Source of the DNA: Macrocybe gigantea
Lineage: Eukaryota; Basidiomycota; Agaricomycetes; Agaricales; Callistosporiaceae
Assembly: GCA_011319805.1 (NCBI GenBank)
Contig: SJRY01000038.1
Span: 62,001-126,000, forward strand
Reading direction: 5' to 3'
Length of the DNA: 64,000 bases
Shown here: positions 24,629-34,511 of the stretch, one piece after another
How positions within the stretch are numbered: the stretch's first letter is position 1
Layout: each line of letters opens with the position of its first letter
Notes under the pieces: generated by a model
Seen by the model: the letters and a program-made list of their open reading frames with translations, nothing else
Databases searched by the model: none
Told to the model about the DNA's origin: nothing
Program-made: the position numbers and the translations under genes

Positions 24629-26869
24629 ATGGTCTCTCAGAACTCTCGACGTGGTCTGCTTCCCATCCTGGTGACTGTTGTCCTTCTTTACATCGCCAAC
24701 GCCAGCGCCCTCGATCACCTGAGCTCGAACGACTCGTCGGGAATGGGTTTGTTCGGCTATTCCAACCGCTCAACCGCCTCCGCTGTGACTACCGACCGCG
24801 CCGGAGCCGCGGCTGCATACATATATCGGCCTCCACAGGTCCCTCTGGACGTTGAAGGATACCCAGCCGCTCCGGACGGCCTGGAACTCAAACAAGTGCA
24901 CATTTACGTCCGTCATGGTGCGTCCCCCCTCTTGGTCGTAGGTTACTGGGCTGTGTCATGCGTATCTTGCTCATACAACCGATCTAGGCGAGCGCACGCC
25001 TGTCGGAATCCGCTTGGCTGACCCACCTGCGTCCATAGCGCAGCACTGGATTATGTGCAGGATGGCTACGCAGTTTCGCGCGATGGCATATGGAGCGGAG
25101 GGCGGGGACGATGGGTACCTTCGGACCACCAAAATGGTCGAGCGCGTCGATGGGTCTGTTGTGGAGGGTGAATGGCAAGTCAATCTGAATTGCAAACGTT
25201 CCATCCCACCAAGAGCGGTACTGACCGCTTCCTATAGTCTTTTGGGAGAGTTGACGGATGTTGGAAGACAGGTACGCTTTTTCCTGGAGATTTCTTTGCC
25301 GTCCTCACATTTCGCGATAGTCCACTTATCTATTTGGGCGGCATCTAAGAAAACTATACGTCGACAGGTAAGCAGCGTTTTAGAGTCACCCAGATGGTTT
25401 TCACGCTTTCTTAGGCTAGGTTTTTTGCCTGATCTACTTTCAAAACCGGAACACATTTATTTTCGGTAAGCATAAATCATTCTGTGTCAGGAGACTATTC
25501 CATTCTCACATTCATCGACAGGAGCACAAATATACCACGGACAATAGAGTCGCTTCAGCAAATTATTCATGGTCTATATCCCTCAGAGAAATGCCAGGCT
25601 GATTCCCGCCCTACTATTCTAATTCGGTATTTTTTTCCTGCAACTCATTTTTTGACGCTTTGCGAACCCATGTATTAACAGGAATAGTAAAGACGAAAAC
25701 CTATTGGGCAACACATACACATGCAAGCGACTGGAGATTTTGCAACTCGGGTTCGCACAAGGTGGGTTTCAACTCTCATATGGGTGCCGTATTCGATGTG
25801 GCCTCCTAATCCACTGAAATTCAGCGGCGGCTACTGCTTATAACCCAATACTGGAACGTTTTGATAGGCAACTTGCCAAATACCTCAATGGAAATGGGCT
25901 TCGAGTGGACGGAAAGCCCAGAGCATCAGGAGTCATGGACACGGTCCGTCCTACTCAGGAAACGCTGCGCATCTCATTCTGAACTGACTCAACAGATTCG
26001 TGCGGCCATCGCGCATGGCATTCAAGTGCCGCCAGAATTTAAGAATAAAACTATCGTGGATACAATTGTACGTCGGACCCTCTGTGTTTTCTGCAGTGTA
26101 TTATCGAACGCTCTTGCCCGACAGGAAGCAGCAGTTGTGGACGAGTGGTTTGCAGGTGGGATCTTCTTGACTTGACAAGTCACGGCATGCTAATTTAGGT
26201 GTTCTAGGGTGTGAGATGCTCAGGTTTGATAAATTTATAGGCCGCTGAGCGAGACTGACGGAGCGGATCGGCGTCAACAGACAAGACAGAGGAAGGTAGG
26301 CGACTTGGGATGGGCCGACTGTTGAACGACCTCGCTCGCAAGATGCAGCATAAGGTTGACAAGGGCGACCGAGACCCACTGAAACTGCTGCTACACACGA
26401 CGCACGACACGGCTTTGGCGGCGTTGTGCTCCACGCTGGACGTTTTCGATGAACAGTGCGTTGCACGGTTAATTTCTCTCGCTTCACTCGCTTATTGATC
26501 TACCCAGATGGCCCGCGTTCACAGCCTCCATCACATTTGAGCTGTTCAAGAGGCAGGCATTCGATGGATCCGAATCTCGGTCGCAGAGCGTCTTTTCTTC
26601 TTTCAAGACTACGAAACCGACGGCGGAGTATTGTGAGTTACTCTGTCTCTATGCGATTCAGACTTGGTATACTTAAAATTGTTGTACGATCAGTCGTGAG
26701 GATGCGGTACCAGAACAAGAACATGGTCCTGCCCATCTGTGCCGAAGAAGGAAAGCATCTATCTGGCTCTCCCGAATTCTGCACGCTGGCGGCGTTCAGG
26801 GAACGTGTCAAGGAGCTAACGCCGACCGATTGGGACGTGGAGTGCGCGCCGACAGTGCGGCTGAATTAA
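24629..26869 (+). CDS. Histidine acid phosphatase family protein
   Basis: Branch-2 histidine phosphatase that hydrolyses phosphomonoesters through a phosphohistidine. Start ATG at 24629. Residues 1-30 form a signal peptide or signal anchor (LLPILVTVVLLYIANASA). The catalytic motif is split by an intron: VHIYVRHG is followed by ERTPVGIRLADPP, giving RHGERTP. Later blocks are LLGELTDVGRQ, IRAAIAHGIQVPPEFKNK, RLGMGRLLNDLARKMQHK, and the second active-site motif THDTALAALCSTLDVFDE (HD). The C-terminus is WPAFTASITFELFKRQ and ends CAPTVRLN. It resembles lysophosphatidic-acid-phosphatase-like (ACP6-type) members more than phytases, but the substrate is not determined. One possible base loss lies near the exon beginning SLLGEL at about 25238. 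Confidence 0.85.
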
Positions 26870-27661
26870 ACGAGTTCTCGTTGGTGCTCCACAAATCATT
26901 TTCATGCTCGGCTCGATAAAAGAAATGGTCAGCCCTCGTCACAAATTTCTAGTAGAATTTGTTCCGGAGAAATCAAAGTTTGGGCTGGTCGACGTGACGT
27001 CTGATTTCATTTTCTGGCAATGTAAGGACTTATCGTGGGTGCTGTGTTTTTACCCGTTTCATGTACTTGGGCTTGGTGAGCGTGATGCTTATCGCGAGAT
27101 TCGTTGCAAACTACTGTTTGGGCAAAGGAAGTTGTGTGACGTCATCGCAGTATGACATGGCTCCACAGTTGCTCCACAGTTCCGGGCCTTGCTGTCCGCA
27201 TGTTTTTGTTGAAGAGTTTTAGCCGTTGACTAAAGACGTGCAATGCATCGCAGAAACATGGTCGATTGCACAAATGCGGCATGGAGCATTGGCTAGGCAT
27301 TTAACCAACTGAACGCATCACCGGTGGTTCAGAACGGCCTGAAATGAATTCAAGACGCCTCGGTTATTCTTTGCTCGGCGCTTTGAAATTCTTCCTTACT
27401 CATGATCTTTTTTTCCTTCTGAATAGAAATCGTAATGTGAGCGCTGTACCCGCGCGAGATGGTAAAAAAACATCCAAAGGCTTCCATGGGGATATCACGT
27501 CCCAACCGCCCCCACTTCCACGTGAACCCTGATCCTGTCCTTCCGCCTCTTATAAAAGCCCGCGTTCCGCCAAGCCGGCAGCTGAAATTGTCCCGAATAC
27601 TAACCACCCGCAGTTGCTTGCCACCGCCGCGATACATCCTCTTTCTTTGCCGACGCTGAAA
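26870..27661 (+). promoter_or_regulatory. Intergenic region with promoter of the zinc dehydrogenase
   Basis: Nearly 800 bases without a gene. A TATAAAA box lies at 27551-27557, 105 bases before the dehydrogenase ATG. A short direct repeat GCTCCACAGTT occurs twice near 27160-27181. The left part should hold the phosphatase 3' UTR. Confidence 0.5.
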
Positions 27662-29331
27662 ATGACTGACGGAACGATGAAAGCGCTCTGGTACAGCTCC
27701 GTAGGTGCTTTGTCCACCCATTCCTCAGGGTTGTGAATTTGGTACCCGTGTCCAGCCTGGCAATTTCGAAATCAGGCGAGTGCCTATCCCTCAGGTGGGC
27801 GATGACGAGGTGCTTTTGAAAGGTGCGCTTTGCGGCCATGCTAGTCTCCATTCTAGCTTCCTGACCGCTGGCGTTAGTGAGCTGCTGTGGTATGTTGTCC
27901 TCTGACATGTCAGTCGAGTCGGCAGATCTCTCACGCAGCGAATCAGGCGTGTGCGGCACTGATCAACACATTCATGAGGTGAAATTCTTGCGTCGTCTTC
28001 GGTGAAAACGAAAAGATGACACCTGCCATCTGCCCAGGGAGAATTCATTTCCAAATTTCCGGCACGTCCCCCTTGTTTTTATCGTCCAACTAGAATGGAA
28101 TGCTCAATTGAAACGTTTCAACGCAGCTGATCCCTGGACATGAGGCGATCGGAACTATTGTCAGGATGGGCAAGAACGTCAAAGGGTTCTCTATTGGCGA
28201 CCGCTGCGTCGCTGACGTTGGTCTCACTGTGAGTTTTTCTCCATTTACCTGGGCCTTGGCTCAGTGCCTGGCACAGCCACTCAATTTATTGTCGATGACC
28301 TTCTCTTCCCCCCCCTTGTTTTCGATCATGATCGCTCTAAGTCGTGTGCTGACCCTTTTCTTTTCTTCGTCCTCCTGCGTAGTGCGACACTTGCTTCTAC
28401 TGCCGTCGCGGGCAGTCGCTTCTCTGCGAGAACTTCCAGGCGAGGGGCGTGACGCAGGACGGCGGATTCGCAGAGTACATCGTCTAGTGAGCCAACTTCG
28501 GTATTTTTTTTTTTTGCCTTTCTTCTCAGTCGCCGTTGTAAACAGCCAGCAGAAGAAACTTTACAAGATTCACAATTTGACAGACGAGGAGTCGACGCTG
28601 CTCGAGCCCGCCGCGTGTGCGATTCACGGGCTGGACAAGCTCAACCCGCCGGTCGGGATCGAGGTCCTGCTCCTCGGCGCGGGGCCGACGGGGCTCATCC
28701 TCGCGCAGCTGCTCAAGCTCAACGGTGCGTCGCGCGTCGTCATCGCCGCGAACAAGGGCATCAAGATGGACATCGCGAAGAAGCTCGGCGCCGCGGACGA
28801 GTATGTCGAGCTCGATCGCAAGAACCCCGAGCCGCAGTGGAAGAAGTTGGGGGGATAATCCGTATGGGTTCGATGTCGTCGTTGAGGCGACGGGCGTGGA
28901 GAAGCTCGCGAACGAGAGCATTAATTACGTGCGGAGGGGCGGCACGCTGATGATCTATGGAGTGTATGAGAACAAGGCCCTCGTGCACTGGCCACCATCC
29001 AAGGTGAGCAGACTCTTTGTCTGGGTTCATTGTCCCCCGTGCATGACGCCGTGCATCCTAGATTTTCGGAGATGAAATTAGAGTCAGTGTCCAATCCTTT
29101 TTCAGCATCGACCATTCATTGCTCAACGTGCGTGTGTTTCAAAAAAAAACTTGCTAGATCATCGGCTCGTTCTCGCAGACGTTCTGTTTCCCCCGCGCTG
29201 TGGCATACCTCGACGGCGGAAAGGTGAACGTAAAGGGTATGGTAACGGACGTGTTCAAGCTCGACGACTACCAGGCGGCGTTGGACAAGATGGCCAGCAG
29301 GGCTGCGCTCAAGATCGCTATCAAGCCATAG
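27662..29331 (+). CDS. Zinc-dependent alcohol/polyol dehydrogenase (arabinitol/sorbitol dehydrogenase-like)
   Basis: Medium-chain dehydrogenase of the kind annotated as D-arabinitol or sorbitol dehydrogenase in basidiomycetes. Start ATG at 27662. Seen: [17 protein letters not shown], the catalytic zinc Cys in [32 protein letters not shown] (GHE motif), the structural-zinc cysteines [18 protein letters not shown], and the nucleotide-binding fold [20 protein letters not shown] with [11 protein letters not shown]. The C-terminus is [27 protein letters not shown], ending ALKIAIKP. The frame shifts at the G-run 28849-28854: one G fewer gives [11 protein letters not shown]. The intron after EFISKFP starts GCACGT, a weak non-GT donor. 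Cofactor and polyol substrate are not determined. Confidence 0.85.
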
Positions 29332-30229
29332 ACCCCTTCTTGGTTACATCAATGACTTGTATGATTTATCGCTTCATGTAAATGCGTCATTAGTTTTCTC
29401 AAGTCACGTCGCATGTCTGCCTATGTCAGTCCGACTTTATCGATGAGCATAAACGGGACTCACAAAGAGCCGATCTATGACCTGTTTAATCATGGAGATG
29501 ATCTACCGCGTCCTACTGACGCTGATAGCACTACTGGGATAATTTTCTTGAGGATAAAACTGAGTGCATCTTTTCCGTCTTCGCTACACTGGAGTGGCCG
29601 CTGCACGACTCGCCTCCACGTCTTCTATCTATAGTGTTCAAAGACCGCCGAGGCACAGTTTCAGGACAGATTTTCCGCCGACATTCCCTCCTAACCTTGC
29701 CCAGAATTGGAACAGCGATATCCCAGGAAAGAATCGTTGATCGAGATATTGCATGAAGGACGCGACCTTCGCGTAAGGAGGGGCGTATCAAGCTGTCGGA
29801 TGACATTATACTTGACCTCCAAAGAAAAACCATCTACGTGAATGTAGTCGTTCCAAGGTTATTGCTCACATATATATAACCGTTCACGTCATATTCAGGA
29901 TATCTTGGATAACAACCATCACCCAGTGTATTATTGAAGGCGTTGTGATTGTCGGCTGCATTCGGAGCTTGTGAGTGACACCTACAGTGCGTGCCAATGA
30001 TGCAGCCTTGGGCTTCTCAATGGTCGCGGATACACTTGCTGCAATCCAAGTCTACATAGCTGTTGCCCGTGCTGCCGAATTCCAATGCCGAACTTGCGTG
30101 TCAGCTTGCCCGATCACGTGCCCGACAAATACGCAGAACCTGTTTCCGTTCCACAACTTCGTACTTTTAATCGTCAACGCCGGGATTCATGGATATATAA
30201 CGTGTTGACGATTTTTTGGCCTACTAGTC
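29332..30229 (+). promoter_or_regulatory. Intergenic region before the ornithine carrier
   Basis: About 900 bases without a convincing gene. Two TATA-like sites face the carrier: one at 29871-29878 and TATATAA at 30194-30200. The second lies only 30 bases before the first ATG, which favours use of a later start codon. Confidence 0.45.
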
Positions 30230-31711
30230 ATGCGTATGGATGATGCTGCACAAATCTACCATGACTATACTGGCTGCAGTCCACCAATGGAACCAGAAAC
30301 CGACAACGCCATGTCTGTTCGAGACGCTGCAAAAGATATTGCTTTTGGAAGTGTAAGCATTCGATATGTTTTCGAGTTGTCGTGATTAATTTGAATTATT
30401 TTTTTTTTTTTGAATAGGTGGCGGGGATGGTTTCCGAGGTTTTTGAGTATCCGTTTGACCTGGCGAAGGTCCGACTACAGTCACAAATGTTATTCTCCAA
30501 AAGTCCTGCAGACATGCGCTTCAGCGGTCCAGTTGATTGTTTGAAGAAGACATGGCAGGAGGAAGGCTTGCGGGGACTTTATAGGGTATCGTGTCAACCC
30601 TCTTGTCGTTCTAAATCTCATTCATAAAGGCTGGATTGCACAGGGACTTCCAGCACCTATTGTCGGCTCCATGGCCGAAACTGCAGCGTTGTTTCTCGCT
30701 TACTCCTGGTTCCAAAACGCAATACGCTCGTACAAATCAAGCATCGGACATACACCCGAGCCAGGCGCACTCACGATCTCCCAGCTTGGGTTGGCGGCCG
30801 CAGGTGCCGGCTTCGTCACTAGCTTCATTCTGTTCGTCTCTCCCGGCTGTCCTTTCTATCATTGTGCCCACATGATTGCTACTGTACGTCAGAACGCCAA
30901 TTGAACTCGTGAAGTGCAAGATGCAAGTGCAGATGATGAATGTGCCGCCAACGGTTCATCCGACGCCACGGCCCGTGACCTCTATCATACCGCCGATACG
31001 GTTCTTCCCAGTCCCCTCACCACCGACGTCCCACTCGTTGATCCCAAGCTTACTCCTGATCATGAGCACCGCCAACATTATCCACAAACATCATCCTCAA
31101 CTCTACTTGCAAAGTCTGTCGGACCCGGGCTTCCGCCCCAACCGACTTACCATCCTGAAGGTCCGATATCGATCATTCGCTCCACGATTGCGGCACATGG
31201 AATCCGCGGGCTGTGGCTCGGGCATGCAGGCACGCTTCTGAGAGAGACAGGCGGTACAGCGGCATGGTTCACTGTGAAGGAGTGGACGGGCGAGGCGCTG
31301 AAGAGGCGCAGGCTGTCGTCTCTTGACGACCGGCAAACGACATCACTCTCTGTATCAGCGTCTCGCGCGAAACGGGAGGACGTCGATCTGCTGCCTTGGG
31401 AATCCGCCGTGGCTGGTGCCCTCGCAGGAGCCGCATGCGTCCTGGCGCTCTACCCTGCAGATACGGTGAAAAGTGCGATGCAGACGGAAGAGGAACTGCG
31501 TCGCTCGACGTCGGCTGAGCTAGGTGTGAGCAGTGTGGTGCGCAAAGCCAAAAGATACCCAAAGACGTTCGCGGGCACGTTTGCACACGTTTATGCCGCC
31601 CATGGGTTGAGAGGGCTGTATGCAGGGTGCGGAATGACAGTCGCGCGTGCTGTGCCGAGCAGCGGGATCGTCTTTGTCGTTTATGACGGGTTGTCGGCTT
31701 GGTTTGGCTAG
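30230..31711 (+). CDS. ORT1: Mitochondrial ornithine carrier (Ort1/Arg11 type)
   Basis: Solute carrier of the mitochondrial inner membrane exporting ornithine for arginine synthesis. Three carrier repeats each carry the PxDxx[KR]-type signature: EYPFDLAKVRLQSQ, TPIELVKCKMQVQM and YPADTVKSAMQTEEE. PIELVKCKMQ is characteristic of ornithine carriers. Gly-rich aromatic ends of repeats are present (GLRGLYR, GIRGLWLGHAGTLLRETGGT, GLRGLYAGCGMTVARAVPSS). A Pro/His-rich insert sits in the loop of repeat 2. Start at 30230 is the first in-frame ATG; ATGs at 30236 and 30287 (MEPETDNAMSVRDAAKD) are alternatives, and the nearby TATA box suggests a later one. Related carnitine carriers are the main alternative family. 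No frame problem seen. Confidence 0.85.
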
Positions 31712-34511
31712 TTTCGTCCATCTTCATTATTGCGGTGGAGTTTTAACACGGAAGACCATCTTATGGAAATCATTAATAGATGACTACTACTGTACCTAGA
31801 AAGTATAGCAATGTAATTTAACTCCCTCTTCCCTTCATCGCCATCTAAAGACGACGTGCGCCTGCCATCTGGCGTGATTTTCCAGCGTGAAGTGGATGTA
31901 ACTGGGGAACAATTTCCGAAGGCTGATTGTTGCACAATTGGTTGCCTATGGTCTATTCCATATGATCCGCTATGCGGGTCTAAGGAGGCTGACATGCCCG
32001 TCATGCGACCCGTGCAGCAAAGACGCCAAGACACGTTGGACGATAAAAAGGGGCAGGAGCCGCGACTAGCTTCTCTCTGCCCTTGACTACCGTCTTCATG
32101 AGCGTGTCTCTTCTTGCTCTTTCCTGCCCATCGCTACACGACTCCGACCTGGGCGCACCGACCGCGCCTACGCGCCTCGAACACACTCGATATGCTCCTG
32201 ATTGATAATATTGGCCCCTCGTGTCGGGCGGTTTTAACGTCCACTGCGAAGCGGACAATGTGCGTGTGGGATCTTGGCCGCCGATTCATCTTTTGCATCC
32301 GGTCACATGCATCCCCTGTCCCCATCGTCTTGCCCAGCTCAGCCCACAGGCTACCGTACCTTTGCCACTGTCGCATCGCTAGGTCGTGCTGACACCGGGG
32401 TCGATGATGACACCACGATAAATCAACATGGCTGACGTTGTCGGACATGATAATGACGATGTACCCTTTCGGTCGATACCTCCGCATCTCATATCCCAGG
32501 GCTGGCGTCGGTGGTAAAGGACAATGTGCGTGTCGGGGCATGACAGTCTTTGAGCTCGTCATCGACTTGCTGGTGTGCCCCTTGTCCCGTTGTCCTTGTC
32601 TACTTGAACAACTGCGGTTGGCCAAGGGATGATGATTGGACTTTTGACTGGGACACCACAATGGTGGCGGCGACTTCCTGCGATTGATCAATTCTTTCAG
32701 CCTACGGTACTGAAGCGATAACGACGTGTTTCTCTCCAAATAATCCTTCTCCATGCCACGACTCATGCGGCTCCGACGTCATAGACCTCCCGACGTATGG
32801 GTCGGTTTGCTAAGTGGTACAGGACAATGCACGTGTGGGGACGCGATGGTCTTTGAGCTTATCATCGACATTCAGGCAGTCCCCTGTCCCCGTTGTCCCG
32901 GCGTACCGCGAGTGCGGCCCATGGCCACATCACATCACTTTTGAATAGGTGGTGCGCGCACAATCCGTCTTCCGCATCGAGCTGGCTGTCGTTTGATATC
33001 ATTGATGGCGACGGTGTTTCGGGCGATGCCTTTTCGCTTCATGCCTAGATCTAGACTGGCTTTAGTGATCTCCGACTCTTCGGCGCACGAGCAGCCGGGT
33101 TGAGCGGTACAAGAAACTATGTATGGAGCTACGGCGGACCTTCATTGCTTTCCATTTCATGTGCGTTTTATATTGCCGTCGTCACTTCAAGGACTGTGCT
33201 ATGCCTCCTTGCCACTGTTCGGCCACTACACCACGGAACTACATATTGAGACAGACGAGGCACCTCTCTCTGAAGTGGACAACGGTGGCATGGCCTAATC
33301 TATTGATGATCTTCCACGACAATGAGGACGATTTCCTGCACCACTATACAGCTACGGGTCATGACTGCCACGAGTTTTCACATGCCTTTTGTCCAACGTC
33401 AATACTCCGATATTTCCTCGTCCCTACGAACGATTGGTGTCTCTCACAAGTGCAGCTCGCCCTCTCTTGAACACGCCATGACCCTCAAATACGATTACGA
33501 AAGCGAATGATCGCTATCAGACGTAGATGCCTTGGTAGCACAGCCTAGGATGTCGCTGCTCCCTTTGGCTTTCGCAAAAGGCCTTCAGAGCATCGACTTA
33601 AAGCCTCGACGTATGTTCGTACCCGCGGTATTCGCCTCGTCACAGTTATCATATGGTCAACATGATTATTTCTCTTCCCTTCTCCCTCGCTTCTAACGAC
33701 GCTCGCTGATATCGAGCTTGTTTCTCTCCAAGGCTAAGAAGCGGCTGTCCTGTGCGAAAGGCTTCGATCGTCAAATTTAAGAGGCCTCTCGTCGCGAGAG
33801 GAATATCACCTTAAGGCAACCACCCTTAACGTGTCCAGCCTGCCGCTGTTCCTCTACATCAAGCCTTCTATCTCCTCGCTCGGACGACGTGGACGCTTCT
33901 GATAGCGCCGGGACGGACGTGAAATTGGTCACTCTTCGCATCTCCTACAATAGTCTGGCGATCCGAGCCAATGTTATTCCGCCCAGCAAGTTATTTGGCT
34001 GAGATGCGTTCGTAGGGCTCACGTCGAAAGATGCGAAATCTGAGAATCTTTGGTCCGCTTTGATCATGCTTTCTTAGATTCACTATTTCTGCTCTCCACG
34101 CCTCCTGTTTTAAGGTATTGTCGCGTTTGTGGAGGGCAAGTTGGTTGGCCCGTTAGCGCCTACAAAAAAAAACATGCTTTTGAATATCTAAACTCCATCG
34201 TCGTTGAACGTGCATTCAGCGGGATTTTTGAGAAGACGAGATAGTTTCGTCGTGCTGTTGTTGGGATTACGTTTTCGGCTCGTGTCCTTCGGATAGTGGA
34301 ACTTAGCACATGTTAGACGTCCTCACGGCGTGGTGATAGTTATAATCAAAGTTTCTGAAAAATCGAAATTCGAGGGGCGGAACAACGCCAGAATGATCGG
34401 CTCTCATGCTCATCTGACCAACTCACCTGACATCTGCTGAGGGCCGCCCGTTTTGCTTAAATTGATGGACTACAGGGGTTCACTCTCCTTCACGAAGGAG
34501 AATCAGCCGCG
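31712..34511. other. 2.8-kb gene-poor region
   Basis: The longest stretch without a recognisable gene. It holds the diverged tandem repeat annotated separately (32253-33130). Open frames here, including a 210-codon one on the minus strand (32134-32766), show no family resemblance and no splice pattern. The right end should contain the promoter of the acyl-CoA synthetase. It may be remnant of a decayed element, but no terminal repeats or transposase motif was found. Confidence 0.5.
32253..33130. repeat. Diverged tandem repeat, three to four units of about 0.27-0.30 kb
   Basis: A block beginning GGACAATG[TG/CA]CGTGT recurs at 32253, 32519 and 32822. The second and third copies also share GTCTTTGAGCT, TCATCGAC and a CCCC-TGTCCC-GTTGTCC segment downstream; the first shares the CTGTCCCC part. 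A weaker fourth copy (GCGGTACAAGAAACTATG) starts near 33103. Spacings are 266, 303 and about 290 bases. Function unknown. Confidence 0.7.

Noticed and set aside
28526..28921. 131-codon minus-strand frame opposite the zinc dehydrogenase
   Set aside because: Shadow of the GC-rich dehydrogenase exon; the plus strand carries the conserved domain.
32134..32766. 210-codon minus-strand open frame in the gene-poor region
   Set aside because: It runs through the diverged tandem repeat, matches no family and has a composition like random translation.
31712..34511. Transposon or retroelement remnant
   Set aside because: Searched by eye for terminal repeats, target-site duplications and transposase or polymerase motifs; none found.
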